Assembly: GCA_029961685.1 (NCBI GenBank)
Contig: JARWKL010000011.1
Span: forward strand, 8,188,723-8,252,722
Direction: 5' to 3'
Source: Aristolochia californica
Taxonomy: Eukaryota > Streptophyta > Magnoliopsida > Piperales > Aristolochiaceae
DNA: 64,000 nt
In this document: positions 10,827-18,981 of the stretch, one piece after another
Numbering within the stretch: the stretch's first letter is position 1
How the letters are laid out: the number at the start of each line of letters is the position of its first letter
The notes under the pieces: generated by a model
Seen by the model: only the letters and a program-made list of their open reading frames with translations
What the model was told of the DNA's origin: nothing
Databases searched by the model: none
Position numbers and translations under genes: made by a program

Positions 10827-11520
10827 CTTCCAATTCCACTTCTAGGTGAAGTGGTTCCACAAGGCCAGCAGTGAACAAACTGACATAAAGTTCAGGGTGC
10901 GCCAATTGACTTGCACGGGCAAGTTTCTCCAGAAACAATTTCTGATATTGTTCAATAGTTCCAAGCTATTTTAAATTAACCAAATCTCCACCTGGGTTGC
11001 TACAAAGTGGAGGACCAAACCGTAGCATGCAATTTTCCTTGAAAAATTCCCAATCATAGACCACAAACTCGTTTTTGAATTGATGAAACCACATAAGCGC
11101 TTCATCGAGCATGTGGAAGGTACCTAATTGAACCTTGCCCTCAGGCAGAGTTCCTTGATTGGAAAAGAAATGATCACACTTGTGTAACCACATTAAAGGG
11201 TCGAAAGACCCATCATACGTTGGAAAATCAAGCTTTGTGTACCTGGGCACGGTAGTGGGTGTTGGATTGAGGCCCCCATGAGGTGGAGGTGTTTGGCGCA
11301 AGGGAGGAGGTGGTGGTGGGGGTTGAGGGTGGAGATTTTCTGTTATGCATGAGGAAGAAGCCATCTGGGCAGAAAGCTGAGCAAAGCCCTCCTCCACTCG
11401 GGACATCAACATCTAGAATTTTCCGTCAAGGCCATTGATTTGAGATTGTAGATCAGTATAGTTCTCTTCCACAAAATCCGAATTTCTGCAGGGGAAAAGG
11501 AATTGCCAATGGTGGTCCTG
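10827..11520 (-). pseudogene. chromovirus gag (capsid part)
   Basis: On the minus strand, 10966-11412 reads as a gag polyprotein: a proline-rich stretch, then YTKLDFPTYDGSFDPLMWL, a typical plant Ty3/gypsy capsid start, and ALMWFHQF further on. After a stop at about 10963 the frame continues to FTAGLVEPLHLEVELE in the 91-bp repeat (10827-10917), where the 1.5-kb insert cuts it from the rest. Gag would form the virus-like particle that packages element RNA. Confidence 0.85.
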
Positions 11521-11533
11521 TCTGATACCACGA
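11519..11533 (-). other. primer-binding site (initiator-Met tRNA type)
   Basis: Directly next to the 5' LTR the minus strand reads TCGTGGTATCAGACAGG. TGGTATCAGA matches the complement of the initiator-Met tRNA 3' end used by most plant LTR elements; the last bases (AC for GC) have drifted. A 3-nt spacer (TCG) separates it from the LTR. Confidence 0.8.
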
Positions 11534-11909
11534 TGTTAGGTTCTCTCGCCATGGATCGAGTCACCCGGCGATCTCCTCTGGCTTCCAGATTGGCTGACAA
11601 AGAAGGGAAAACTTTGGGGGTCTTAGAACACCCAATGATGTAGAAACGTGAGCTTTTGAAGGAGCTACACCCTTAGGCCTCCCTAGAGAGAGTACCCGAT
11701 CTCGTCTATGCTAATTGATCAATGCTTCTTTCCCTTCATTCACTTGACGCCCTAAATAGATCAGGGAAAACGTCAAAGGTTTCATAATTACAATTAGGCC
11801 CTTATTAAACTTCAAAATAAAATTAAACCCCTAAGATACTGAAATACAAGTTTACTCCATCTATCCTCTTCTCCTGTTCGCCACTCTTGATGCTATGGAG
11901 TCCATAACA
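11534..11909 (-). repeat. 5' LTR of chromovirus
   Basis: Full-length match to 5547-5921 with scattered substitutions. The same TGTTA...TAACA ends are followed by the GATTG duplication at 11910-11914. Confidence 0.93.
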
Positions 11910-11914
11910 GATTG

Positions 11915-12789
11915 GATTTTTTATTTGGATGAGAATGAGTAATTAGACAATGGTTGATACTCTTCCAATTGGTTGTTGTTGAATTAGTTATTATCTATTG
12001 CAATTATGAGTTTCTTTATATACTATACCTTTATTAAGAAAGATTATTGTGCCTTGGTTCTACAAGTTTTTAATCTACATGCTACGAGAATATGCAAGTA
12101 TACACATATGTGCTAATGGTAGTGTATAATGGAAATTGGAAAGGTGGAATGACTAGGTTGTTATTCTTGTGTTGGATGAGACCTTTGACTAATGTTTTAT
12201 AACAAGAATTGAGAGCTATGGATTACTAGCAAATTCTATGTCTCTAAATATATGTTTCTAGTAATTGTTAACTGCGATATTGAAAATTATGTGTATAAAC
12301 GTAATGCCCTCATTTAGTATATGCATTAATAGTGAATAAAGCATTCGGGACTTGGACTAAGAGTCCTATAATAGACTTGAGTGAATTGTCATAATTAACC
12401 TTAGTTATAAGAGAAGGGACTACAAATTCCTTTTAAAAAACAAAAAAATTAAATAAAACAAACCTTAATATTTGGACCCTTGACATATGGGGTTAAGCAT
12501 ATGATTACAAGTGCATGTGTACCCTAACTATAGTGGGGAATTTGGGCCTCAGTTGGACAACCAGGAGACGAAAAATATAGTGCCCTATTTGCATAGAGGA
12601 GTCTGAACCTCAACTGGGTGACCAGACCAGGAAAAATAATTGTGCCTCAATTGTAGTAGGGAGTTTGGGCCTCACCTAGTTGTTCGGAGGAGGATTATAT
12701 GGACCTTGTCAAGATACTAACAAGATGATGTGGACTTCACTTGGGATGCCAAGTCGGGAATCATGACCTCTTTCAAGGTCAACTCTGTT
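11915..12789. other. gene-free repeat-like DNA
   Basis: AT-rich, with no coding signal. From about 12480 it contains loosely repeated phrases (GGGCCTCA..TTGG, GGTGACCAGACCAGG) that lead into the better-defined tandem array that follows. Confidence 0.4.
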
Positions 12790-13345
12790 CATCTACAAGA
12801 ATGAAACAGAACCTTATTGGAAAAAACAATAAGGTTATGTGTGTATGCGTAAAACAATTACTACATGAGGAATAAGGACCCTATTGGAAAACCGATATGG
12901 GTATGTGTGTGTAAGTGGAATTACTATTACACGAGAAATAAGGACCTTATTGAGGAAACCAATAAGGGTATATGTTTGTGTGTGTAGAACAATCACTACA
13001 TGAGGAATAAGGACCATATTGAAAAACCGATATAGGTATGTGTGTGTATAAGGCAACCATAAGGACCTTGTTGGGAGACTAACAAGGGTATGTGTGTGTA
13101 AGGCAACCATAAGGACCTTGTTGGGAGACCAATAAGGGTATGTGTGTGTAAGGCAACTGTAAGGACCTCGTTAGATGATCAACAAGGTCTTGTGTATGTT
13201 TATGGCAGACATAAGGACCTTGTTGGAAAATCAATAGGGGTATGTGTGTTTGAGTAGAACAACTATTATATAAACTCTGGAATCATTGTGCCTCATCTAT
13301 ATAGAGGCGTAAAGACCTTGTCGGGAAATTGACAAGGATACGTGT
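12790..13345. repeat. degenerate minisatellite with hairpin-forming units (~50-60 bp)
   Basis: Units of the form AAGGACCTTGTTGGGAGACC followed by AACAAGGGTATGTGTGTGTAA and a short linker recur at about 50-60-bp intervals, best preserved at 13030-13160. In each unit CTTGTTGG and CCAACAAG are inverted around a 4-base loop, so single strands can fold. GT-rich runs follow each hairpin. The array continues weakly at 17575-17620, on the far side of the element inserted at 13371-17546. Confidence 0.8.
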
Positions 13346-13370
13346 GTGAGTAGAACAACTACAATATAAC

Positions 13371-13750
13371 TGTTATGATCTATGATCTAACATAGCGATT
13401 CATAGGGAAGAAGAAGAGAAGAGAAGAGAATAATCAAGGCGAAGGGAAGCTTGAAAGCCCTAGGTTTGTTAAGGAGAACGCACACCCCTGAGCGCGTTTA
13501 GGAGAACTCAAATCCCTTGTTTACTCTAAATCAAGACTTACCCTTTCTTATTTATTTCACCCCTTAAGTAGGGTTCACGCTAACAAGGTTCAAGATAAAA
13601 ATATTACAATAATGCCCCTACGGCATAATAACTCATCAATTGAAATAAAAATGAAGTAAAAGTAAAAAGAAAGAAAAGCAATTAACTTAATACTAAATTA
13701 CTCAGCCACTGTGCCTCTACATGACTCGGCCTGTTATTGAGTTCATAACA
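13371..13750 (-). repeat. 3' LTR of gene-capturing element
   Basis: Aligns end to end with 17173-17546. The polypurine tract on the minus strand (CCAGGAGGGGTGTAA) lies at 13751-13765, directly inside, as expected for the 3' LTR of a minus-strand element. Confidence 0.92.
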
Positions 13751-13765
13751 TTACACCCCTCCTGG

Positions 13766-13930
13766 AAAAAGAGCTTGTCCTCAAGCTCGAAGGTAGGGAT
13801 GCTTGCTGAAACATCACCACATCGCCCCAAGTAGCATCTATGGCATCTACATCAACCCATTGGACGACCCAAGCGGTGTAATCGCTACAATGTAACACCC
13901 CGAATGGAGAGATTGTTGTATCCGACAACC
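13766..13930 (-). pseudogene. chromodomain C-terminal remnant
   Basis: On the minus strand, frames here contain VVQWVDVDAIDATWGDVV and then, after a frame change, FELEDKLFFQEG. These correspond to the end of a chromovirus chromodomain and the pol C-terminus (compare LEDKLFLQEGG in the neighbouring chromovirus). A stop or frameshift separates the two. This is the only pol sequence left in the element. Confidence 0.75.
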
Positions 13931-14020
13931 TCCACTGGTTCCCCTTGTTGGCAGAAAGTTTCCTCTACAAATTAAAAAAAAATTATACTATGGTAGAAGC
14001 ACCAATAGCATTCAACATAT

Positions 14021-14478
14021 ATTCTCCACCTCGGAGTCTGTTTGATGCTCCTGTTCTTTCGTCTTCAACCTCCTTTTCACGTGCTTTCTAGCTCTCATAG
14101 GCATGGTCATCTGTGTGTAGCTCATGCCTGCAGATCGGGCACGAATTATGCTCATCCATCCATGGCTTGAGGCAATTTGGGTGAAATAATTGCTTGCAAG
14201 GCAACTCCTGCATCTTGTCATCTATAACCAAGTGCTCCCTGCAAACTGCACATTTTGTCTCTTTCCCTAGCTTCACTAAGATTTCATGTGTGACTGGAAG
14301 CCTGACAACCACCTCTTTTGAGGCTAGAGGTGGCTGCTTTGGGCCAACACCATTTTCCTGTAGTGAAGTTTCAATGACAAAACCAAGGTCCTGCAAACCA
14401 CTGATTTCTTGCATAGTATTTACCAACTCTACCAGCATTGCAAAATCAGCATTAGGACAAAAATTCTTTAGCTCAGTT
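14021..14478 (-). pseudogene. captured AIP2-like RING-H2 E3 ligase fragment
   Basis: The minus strand reads on for about 150 codons from ELKNFCPNADFAMLVELVNT, through a RING finger (CAVC ... ELPCKQLFHPNCLKPW ... SCPICRHEL), to the native-looking C-terminal motif RLRGGEYM. This is the C-terminal two-thirds of plant AIP2 (ABI3-interacting protein 2), an E3 ubiquitin ligase. Two defects are visible: a TAG stop after HAYES where the family has Trp, and Gln in place of the first RING His (CKQLFH instead of CKHxFH), which removes a zinc ligand. Coding is continuous, without an obvious intron. The open part 14088-14438 is 116 codons. It is a capture inside an LTR element, not a resident gene. Confidence 0.85.
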
Positions 14479-14874
14479 TCAACTTAATTGTCTTTTAAAT
14501 AGAAATAGAGAATCTCTGTGCTGAGTATTTTGAGTGAATGGGGCAATATAAATTTTTTGGATGAGAAAACTGTGTTGGTTGTTGCGCCCTCGTGTTATCA
14601 AGGTACTTAGAGAAATATGTGCACCACATAGGTTCACAATTTCATACTCTGCCATAATTGATTGTATGGGAAGCACTGGTTTGTAGACAACAGTCAAAAG
14701 GACAATATCACACAACTTCAAAATTTGCAAGTGTTCCTCAAATCCAGAAATTGCATCACTATGAAACATAGAAGTAAATCTACCACTCAACCCAACCACT
14801 CTCTCTATGATAGAAGCACCATAAGAAATTTGTACAATTATTGGATCATCATGTTGTTCATATGCAGTGTGCAT
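14479..14874 (-). CDS. unrecognised ORF in the gene-capturing element
   Basis: A 131-codon minus-strand frame between the AIP2-like fragment and the chimeric ORF. It begins MHTAYEQHDDPIIVQ and includes IIERVVGLSGRFTSMFH. I do not recognise a family. It may be another captured piece, intron or UTR sequence, or simply open by chance. Confidence 0.3.
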   Translation of the reverse strand: MHTAYEQHDDPIIVQISYGASIIERVVGLSGRFTSMFHSDAISGFEEHLQILKLCDIVLLTVVYKPVLPIQSIMAEYEIVNLCGAHISLSTLITRGRNNQHSFLIQKIYIAPFTQNTQHRDSLFLFKRQLS

Positions 14875-14880
14875 AGAGTT

Positions 14881-16377
14881 CTATGTTACCAGATCTCTGC
14901 ATGTCATGCCAAAAAATACTTGGTTGACCTCTCCTGCCCAACCCAACTTCTCCATCTCCATAAACAGCTTCAGCCCATGGCCTGGGTGTCTACCTTGTAA
15001 ATATCCAGCAATCATCACATTCCTCTTTTCAACATAACCTCTTATTATAGAATTCCAAGACTCCACCTCTTTTGTAGGCATTTCATTAAGTATAAGATTA
15101 GCCCACTGCAAGAGATTGGTTAACTGAACTGTGGGCAAATTGACCTTCAATACTGCAACATAACCTCTTATTATAGAATTCCAAGACTCCACCTCTTTTG
15201 TAGGCATTTCATTAAGTATAAGATTAGCCCACTGCAAGAGATTGGTTAACTGAACTGTGGGCAAATTGACCTTCAATACTGCTGGAACAACTTGACCTTT
15301 AATACTGTTGGAACAGTGTGCAGTGCTAAAAAAAATGATCGTAGCCTCTAATGTTCCACTAGCAGTACCCGTATTATTTATTTTGACAGCAGATGGTACA
15401 TAATATAATTCCAGATGTATGTCCCATGCATTAGATAATTTTGCATGCCTTGCCTCAGCAAGTGGAAGTCTTCCCCCTGATATAGAGTTCAAAATTTCAG
15501 TTGCACCTCCCATATCAATTGGCACGATTTCAAACCTGCACCCAACACTTGTCTGAATCCTTCTAAGCATTTCAACATATATCTTGCAGGCTACATCAAA
15601 CCCAACACTAAGTGGATCTCTGCATAACCCCTGTGTTGCAAAACCTGAAGCTTCCACTATGGATCCACACGTAGGATACACGTCAATCATGGAGTTTCTC
15701 AAGGCCAAACACAACTCCATGACATTGTGGACAGCCTTGAACTTACGTTGTCTCCTCTCCACATCCATAGGTGAAGTCAATGTAGTGCCACCAACAGTCC
15801 ATTGTTCAGCTGGAGGACCCAAGTTTGCCATCGATGAAATTACGCCAATCTGTCCAAAATGAAAAAGGGCACATGCTGCATAACCTAATGCATAGCAATA
15901 GGTGGAATCAAAATTTGTAGGCAACCCACATCTTCCTTTGGGACCAAAGAAATGAGATTGTCCGTTGAACTGTCCTAAATATTGACCTATCAGCTTTCTT
16001 TTCTCCAAATTGTGGTCACATATCTTAACAACAATCTTCACTTCGGCATTTACAGGATTCTCATGATCTATAGATGCACCCTGCGATTTCACTTTATTCT
16101 CTACATATTCCATGTTCTGCTCAACTACATCAAAATTCTTACTATCAGTTTTCATCTTCTGCTGTTGTGCACCTTTCTTCACTGCAACAGCATCAACAAA
16201 TTTAAAATTCTTCATCATCCTAGTCTTCATGTGTCCCCCTGAAATCTCTTTAAGAGTAATTTCCCCTTCAACAATTCTTGGTTCTGCACTATTTTTAAGG
16301 GACACTTCTACCTCCTCTAGGTCCAAAGGTGGTTCATTTTTTTGAACCAAGAGTATTTCTCCATCTTCAGATGCCAT
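14881..16377 (-). CDS. chimeric 498-codon ORF with PFP-beta-like and PPR-like parts
   Basis: An uninterrupted frame of 498 codons, unusual among so many decayed sequences. Residues 1-127 (MASEDGEILL...) are unrecognised. Residues ~128-216 resemble the beta subunit of pyrophosphate-fructose-6-phosphate 1-phosphotransferase: KLIGQYLGQFNGQSHFFG, CGLPTNFDSTYCYALGY, EQWTVGGTTLTSPMDVERR. Residues ~217-365 are unassigned apart from a weak PPR-like piece (NSMIDVYPTCGSI). Residues 366-407 and 408-449 are an exact 42-residue duplication, followed by a pentatricopeptide-repeat-like end (ESWNSIIRGYVEKRN, GLKLFMEMEKLG). The PFP part covers only a small share of the enzyme, so no PFP activity is expected. 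The ATG at 16377 was chosen because it opens the frame; whether it is transcribed or translated is unknown. Confidence 0.6.
   Translation of the reverse strand: MASEDGEILLVQKNEPPLDLEEVEVSLKNSAEPRIVEGEITLKEISGGHMKTRMMKNFKFVDAVAVKKGAQQQKMKTDSKNFDVVEQNMEYVENKVKSQGASIDHENPVNAEVKIVVKICDHNLEKRKLIGQYLGQFNGQSHFFGPKGRCGLPTNFDSTYCYALGYAACALFHFGQIGVISSMANLGPPAEQWTVGGTTLTSPMDVERRQRKFKAVHNVMELCLALRNSMIDVYPTCGSIVEASGFATQGLCRDPLSVGFDVACKIYVEMLRRIQTSVGCRFEIVPIDMGGATEILNSISGGRLPLAEARHAKLSNAWDIHLELYYVPSAVKINNTGTASGTLEATIIFFSTAHCSNSIKGQVVPAVLKVNLPTVQLTNLLQWANLILNEMPTKEVESWNSIIRGYVAVLKVNLPTVQLTNLLQWANLILNEMPTKEVESWNSIIRGYVEKRNVMIAGYLQGRHPGHGLKLFMEMEKLGWAGEVNQVFFGMTCRDLVT
15031..15282 (-). repeat. exact 126-bp tandem duplication
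   Basis: 15031-15156 and 15157-15282 are identical by direct reading. The unit is 42 codons, so the duplication keeps the chimeric ORF in frame. Confidence 0.95.
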
Positions 16378-16864
16378 ATTACCCCACTTTGCATAACCGT
16401 GCGAGTAACCTTGCTAGTTATGAGCCCAACTGAACACTCTCAACGCCATTGAAGAGTTATTCCTTAAAAAATGGAGGGACTCGATAACGAACAAGCAAAA
16501 ATTCAGAGAAAATCGGCTCAAAAACTTACCACAAAATTTGTTCAAGTTAGTTTCCAGCTTGGAGGGCGAGAGCGAGAGGTTGCAGCACGAAGTTAGCAAT
16601 TTCAGATCAAAACCCACTGGTTCCGACTTGTCATCTTCCGCCAGGGAAACGATTTCCACTTCGAAATCGAAGGCTCTGGATTTTTTAGCCTTTCAATTTG
16701 CATAAACCGTCAATGACAAAAAAATGAAGTTGTTGCGTAGAAATTTTTTATGCCCCCTAACAAAGTCAAGCTTGACTTGTTGCCAACAACAAACATCAGC
16801 CCCGAACTGATTCACCGATACAGAGGCAGCCGAGAATTTTTCCGTTTTCTATTCTGGGAGGAAT
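16378..16864 (-). other. captured or unassigned coding-like sequence upstream of the chimeric ORF
   Basis: A minus-strand frame at 16414-16659 begins MEIVSLAEDDKSEPVGFDLK, and near 16530 it reads into a GTAAGTTTTT donor-like site. It could be a 5' exon with the start of an intron, which would mean genomic DNA was captured here. The product is not recognised. Confidence 0.35.
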
Positions 16865-17152
16865 TTAGTTTACCGTGAAAAGTCGAGATTTGACGAAATC
16901 TTCTTTTCCACAAGTTCCAGAGAAGACGGATTTCCATGCTCGGGACTTTTGCTCTGGATTTCCCTGTTCGGAGATTTGAGGATAAACGACCTTCCTCTCT
17001 GCGGCCTTAGCCAGATGTGTCTCGATTGTGGCCCATTCCTTAGACATTTTAATGGAAGATTGACGCATCTCCTATTACATCTCACATACTGTTGTGCGCA
17101 AATCCTGGAGTAGGGCAAGTATTTTCTCTCGAGTTGAAGAATTGATCATTTT
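16865..17152 (-). pseudogene. gag N-terminal remnant
   Basis: Just inside the 5' LTR the minus strand reads MINSSTREKILALLQDLRTT, then two stops (TAA TAG), then in the same frame EMRQSSIKMSKEWATIETHL. This resembles the short helical N-terminus of plant chromovirus gag. The capsid and zinc-knuckle parts are missing. Upstream, at about 17157-17172, a weak primer-binding site TGCTATCATAG (compare TGGTATCAGAG) adjoins the LTR. Confidence 0.6.
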
Positions 17153-17172
17153 GTTCCCACTATGATAGCAGT

Positions 17173-17546
17173 TGTTACAGTCCATGATCTAACACAGTGA
17201 TTCATAGGGAAGAAGAAGAGAAGAGAATAATCAAGCCAAAGGGAAGCTTGAAAACCCTAGGTTCGTTAAGGAGAACGCACACCCCTGAGCTCTTTTAAGA
17301 GAACTCAAAACCCTCGTTTACTCTAAATCAAGACTTACCCTTTCTCATTTCTTTCACCCTTTAAGTAGGGTTCACGCTAACAAGGTTCAAGATAAAATAT
17401 TATAATAATACCCTTACGGCATAATAACTCATCAATTGAAATAAAAATGAAGTAAAAGTAAATAGAAAGAAAAATAATTAACTTAATACTAAATTACTTA
17501 GCCACTGCACCTCTACATGACTCGGCCTATTATTGAGTTCATAACA
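17173..17546 (-). repeat. 5' LTR of gene-capturing element
   Basis: Matches 13371-13750 along its length with scattered substitutions and small indels. It ends TTCATAACA and is followed by the ATAAC duplication. Confidence 0.92.
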
Positions 17547-17551
17547 ATAAC

Positions 17552-18700
17552 TTTGCAAATGTTATACCTCAACTATAGTGAGGGGTAAAGATCTTGTTGA
17601 ACAATCAACAAGACTGTGTTTAAAGGAATACAAGTACCTGAGAAGAATGTTAACCAGGAATTCTGAGTTGGGTTAAATGGTGAAATTTTATAGAAGCATG
17701 TATAAGTTTTAAGTTTGAATATGTGTCATCTTCTGTAATGAGAAATAACGTTTCATTTTGGGATATTATTTATTTTTAAAGTTTTTTTGTGACCAGGAGT
17801 AGGATATACTGGGCAATAGTTCACCACCTATGTGGACACTTTTTAAGGGGAATAAGAGAGTTGGGTAGCTTGTTTCATACACGGGCGAAAGCACTAAAGG
17901 AAACATAAGTAGGTGATTGGGTAGATATAAGAGCTTGAGTTTGTTAGACAATTATATGTTTTTAAATTACAATTGGAAAGTTTCTACTCAAGATATTTGG
18001 AATATGTACAGGTTTGTGATGCAAAATAAGGGGTTGACCCTAGGCCTTCAAAGTGTGTATACTTTTGTGAACTTAGGAGCATTTCTTTGAGAGTATGATA
18101 ATATGGCAGGTATTAGAATGCAAAAATATATAAGTACAAAAAATTTTACCACCTTAAACAAGGAGAGTCATGTTCGATATTTTATGAGTTAGAATTCGGG
18201 CGTGACAATATAACTCTCTTTCATGCCTCTTCTTCAACAAAAAAAAAAAAAAAAAAAAAAAAAACAAATGAAGCTTCTCTTAAAAGAAGATTTTCCTTTT
18301 GAAAATTGAAGGTAATTAATATTCATTAAATAATTCTCCTATAATTTTACAAAATTTAATACATGTATCTGATTTAAATGGTTGGCATATCAGGAAAATC
18401 ACTTTTAACAAAAGGTTTATATACCTTATGTGGGACCCACTTAACAACTCAAACATAAAAAGTGCCTACCAAATGTGGAACTGTAAAACAAGCTTACAAG
18501 TTAGTATGCCCATAATCTAGCTGTTACATAGTTTATCATATCTATTTTTGTAAAAATTAATATGTACTAAAGATATATTAATTATTTATCTTTAAAATTT
18601 CTATCTTATAAGTTTTTAAGTAAACATAATACATGACGTTTGTTAGGTTTCCTTTTCTAAAAGAGGTCAAACCTTTTTAAGGCTTATACATGCCTTGCCA
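17552..18700. other. intergenic DNA
   Basis: Contains the tail of the minisatellite-bearing repeat (to about 17620) and then AT-rich DNA without coding signal, with a 26-base adenine run at 18239-18264. Confidence 0.5.
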
Positions 18701-18981
18701 AATTCTGATCAGTTTTCCTTAGATAATACGATTAGTGGGCTTTGGGCATATGTTCAGCCCATAGGCTCATGTGGACCCAAATGAAACAAGAGGCACGGGA
18801 TTCTTCCGCATAGACCAGTTAGTTTCACTCGGTGAAAAGGAAATGGCGGCAAACCTCTGCCAATCCCAGCGCCCGAGCGGTCCGGTCAGCACAATAAACT
18901 GTAATTTAGAAAATGATGAAAAACATTTGTATTCAACAAAATCTCCGGCGGAGCTCGGTGGCGCTCTCGTTGCCTTTGCAC
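18701..18981 (+). promoter_or_regulatory. putative promoter/5' UTR of the M48 peptidase gene
   Basis: Upstream of the ATG at 18982. Two site II-type motifs (TGGGCT 18736-18741 and its complement AGCCCA 18756-18761) lie 20 bp apart. Such TCP-bound motifs are common upstream of plant housekeeping and plastid-protein genes. No clear TATA box is seen nearby. The transcription start is not determined. Confidence 0.4.

Larger units (their letters stand above)
5542..11914 (-). mobile_element. Ty3/gypsy chromovirus, degenerate, TSD GATTG
   Basis: A complete but decayed element on the minus strand. Two similar LTRs (5547-5921 and 11534-11909), both TGTTA...TAACA, are flanked by identical 5-bp duplications GATTG at 5542-5546 and 11910-11914. 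Reading from high to low coordinates, the order is PBS, gag, protease remnant, reverse transcriptase, RNase H, integrase and chromodomain, the chromovirus order. All coding parts carry stops or frameshifts. A 1.5-kb foreign insert sits between gag and protease. Without the insert and its duplicated flank the element is about 4.7 kb. Confidence 0.93.
13366..17551 (-). mobile_element. gene-capturing chromovirus-type LTR element, TSD ATAAC
   Basis: LTRs 13371-13750 and 17173-17546 (TGTTA...ATAACA) are flanked by perfect 5-bp duplications ATAAC at 13366-13370 and 17547-17551. On the minus strand only the gag N-terminus (next to the 5' LTR) and the end of the chromodomain (next to the 3' LTR) are element-derived. 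The ~2.7 kb between them is host-like coding sequence in the same orientation: a 498-codon chimeric ORF and a RING-finger gene fragment. There is no RT or integrase, so the element must have been mobilised in trans. It inserted into the minisatellite repeat. Confidence 0.88.

Noticed and set aside
12835..13110. 91-codon minus-strand frame with a repeated THTYPYR-like motif
   Set aside because: It is the translation of the minisatellite; the peptide periodicity comes from the DNA repeat.
14881..16377. The chimeric ORF as a functional PFP beta subunit
   Set aside because: Only about 90 residues match and the rest is unrelated, so the enzyme's catalytic domains are incomplete.
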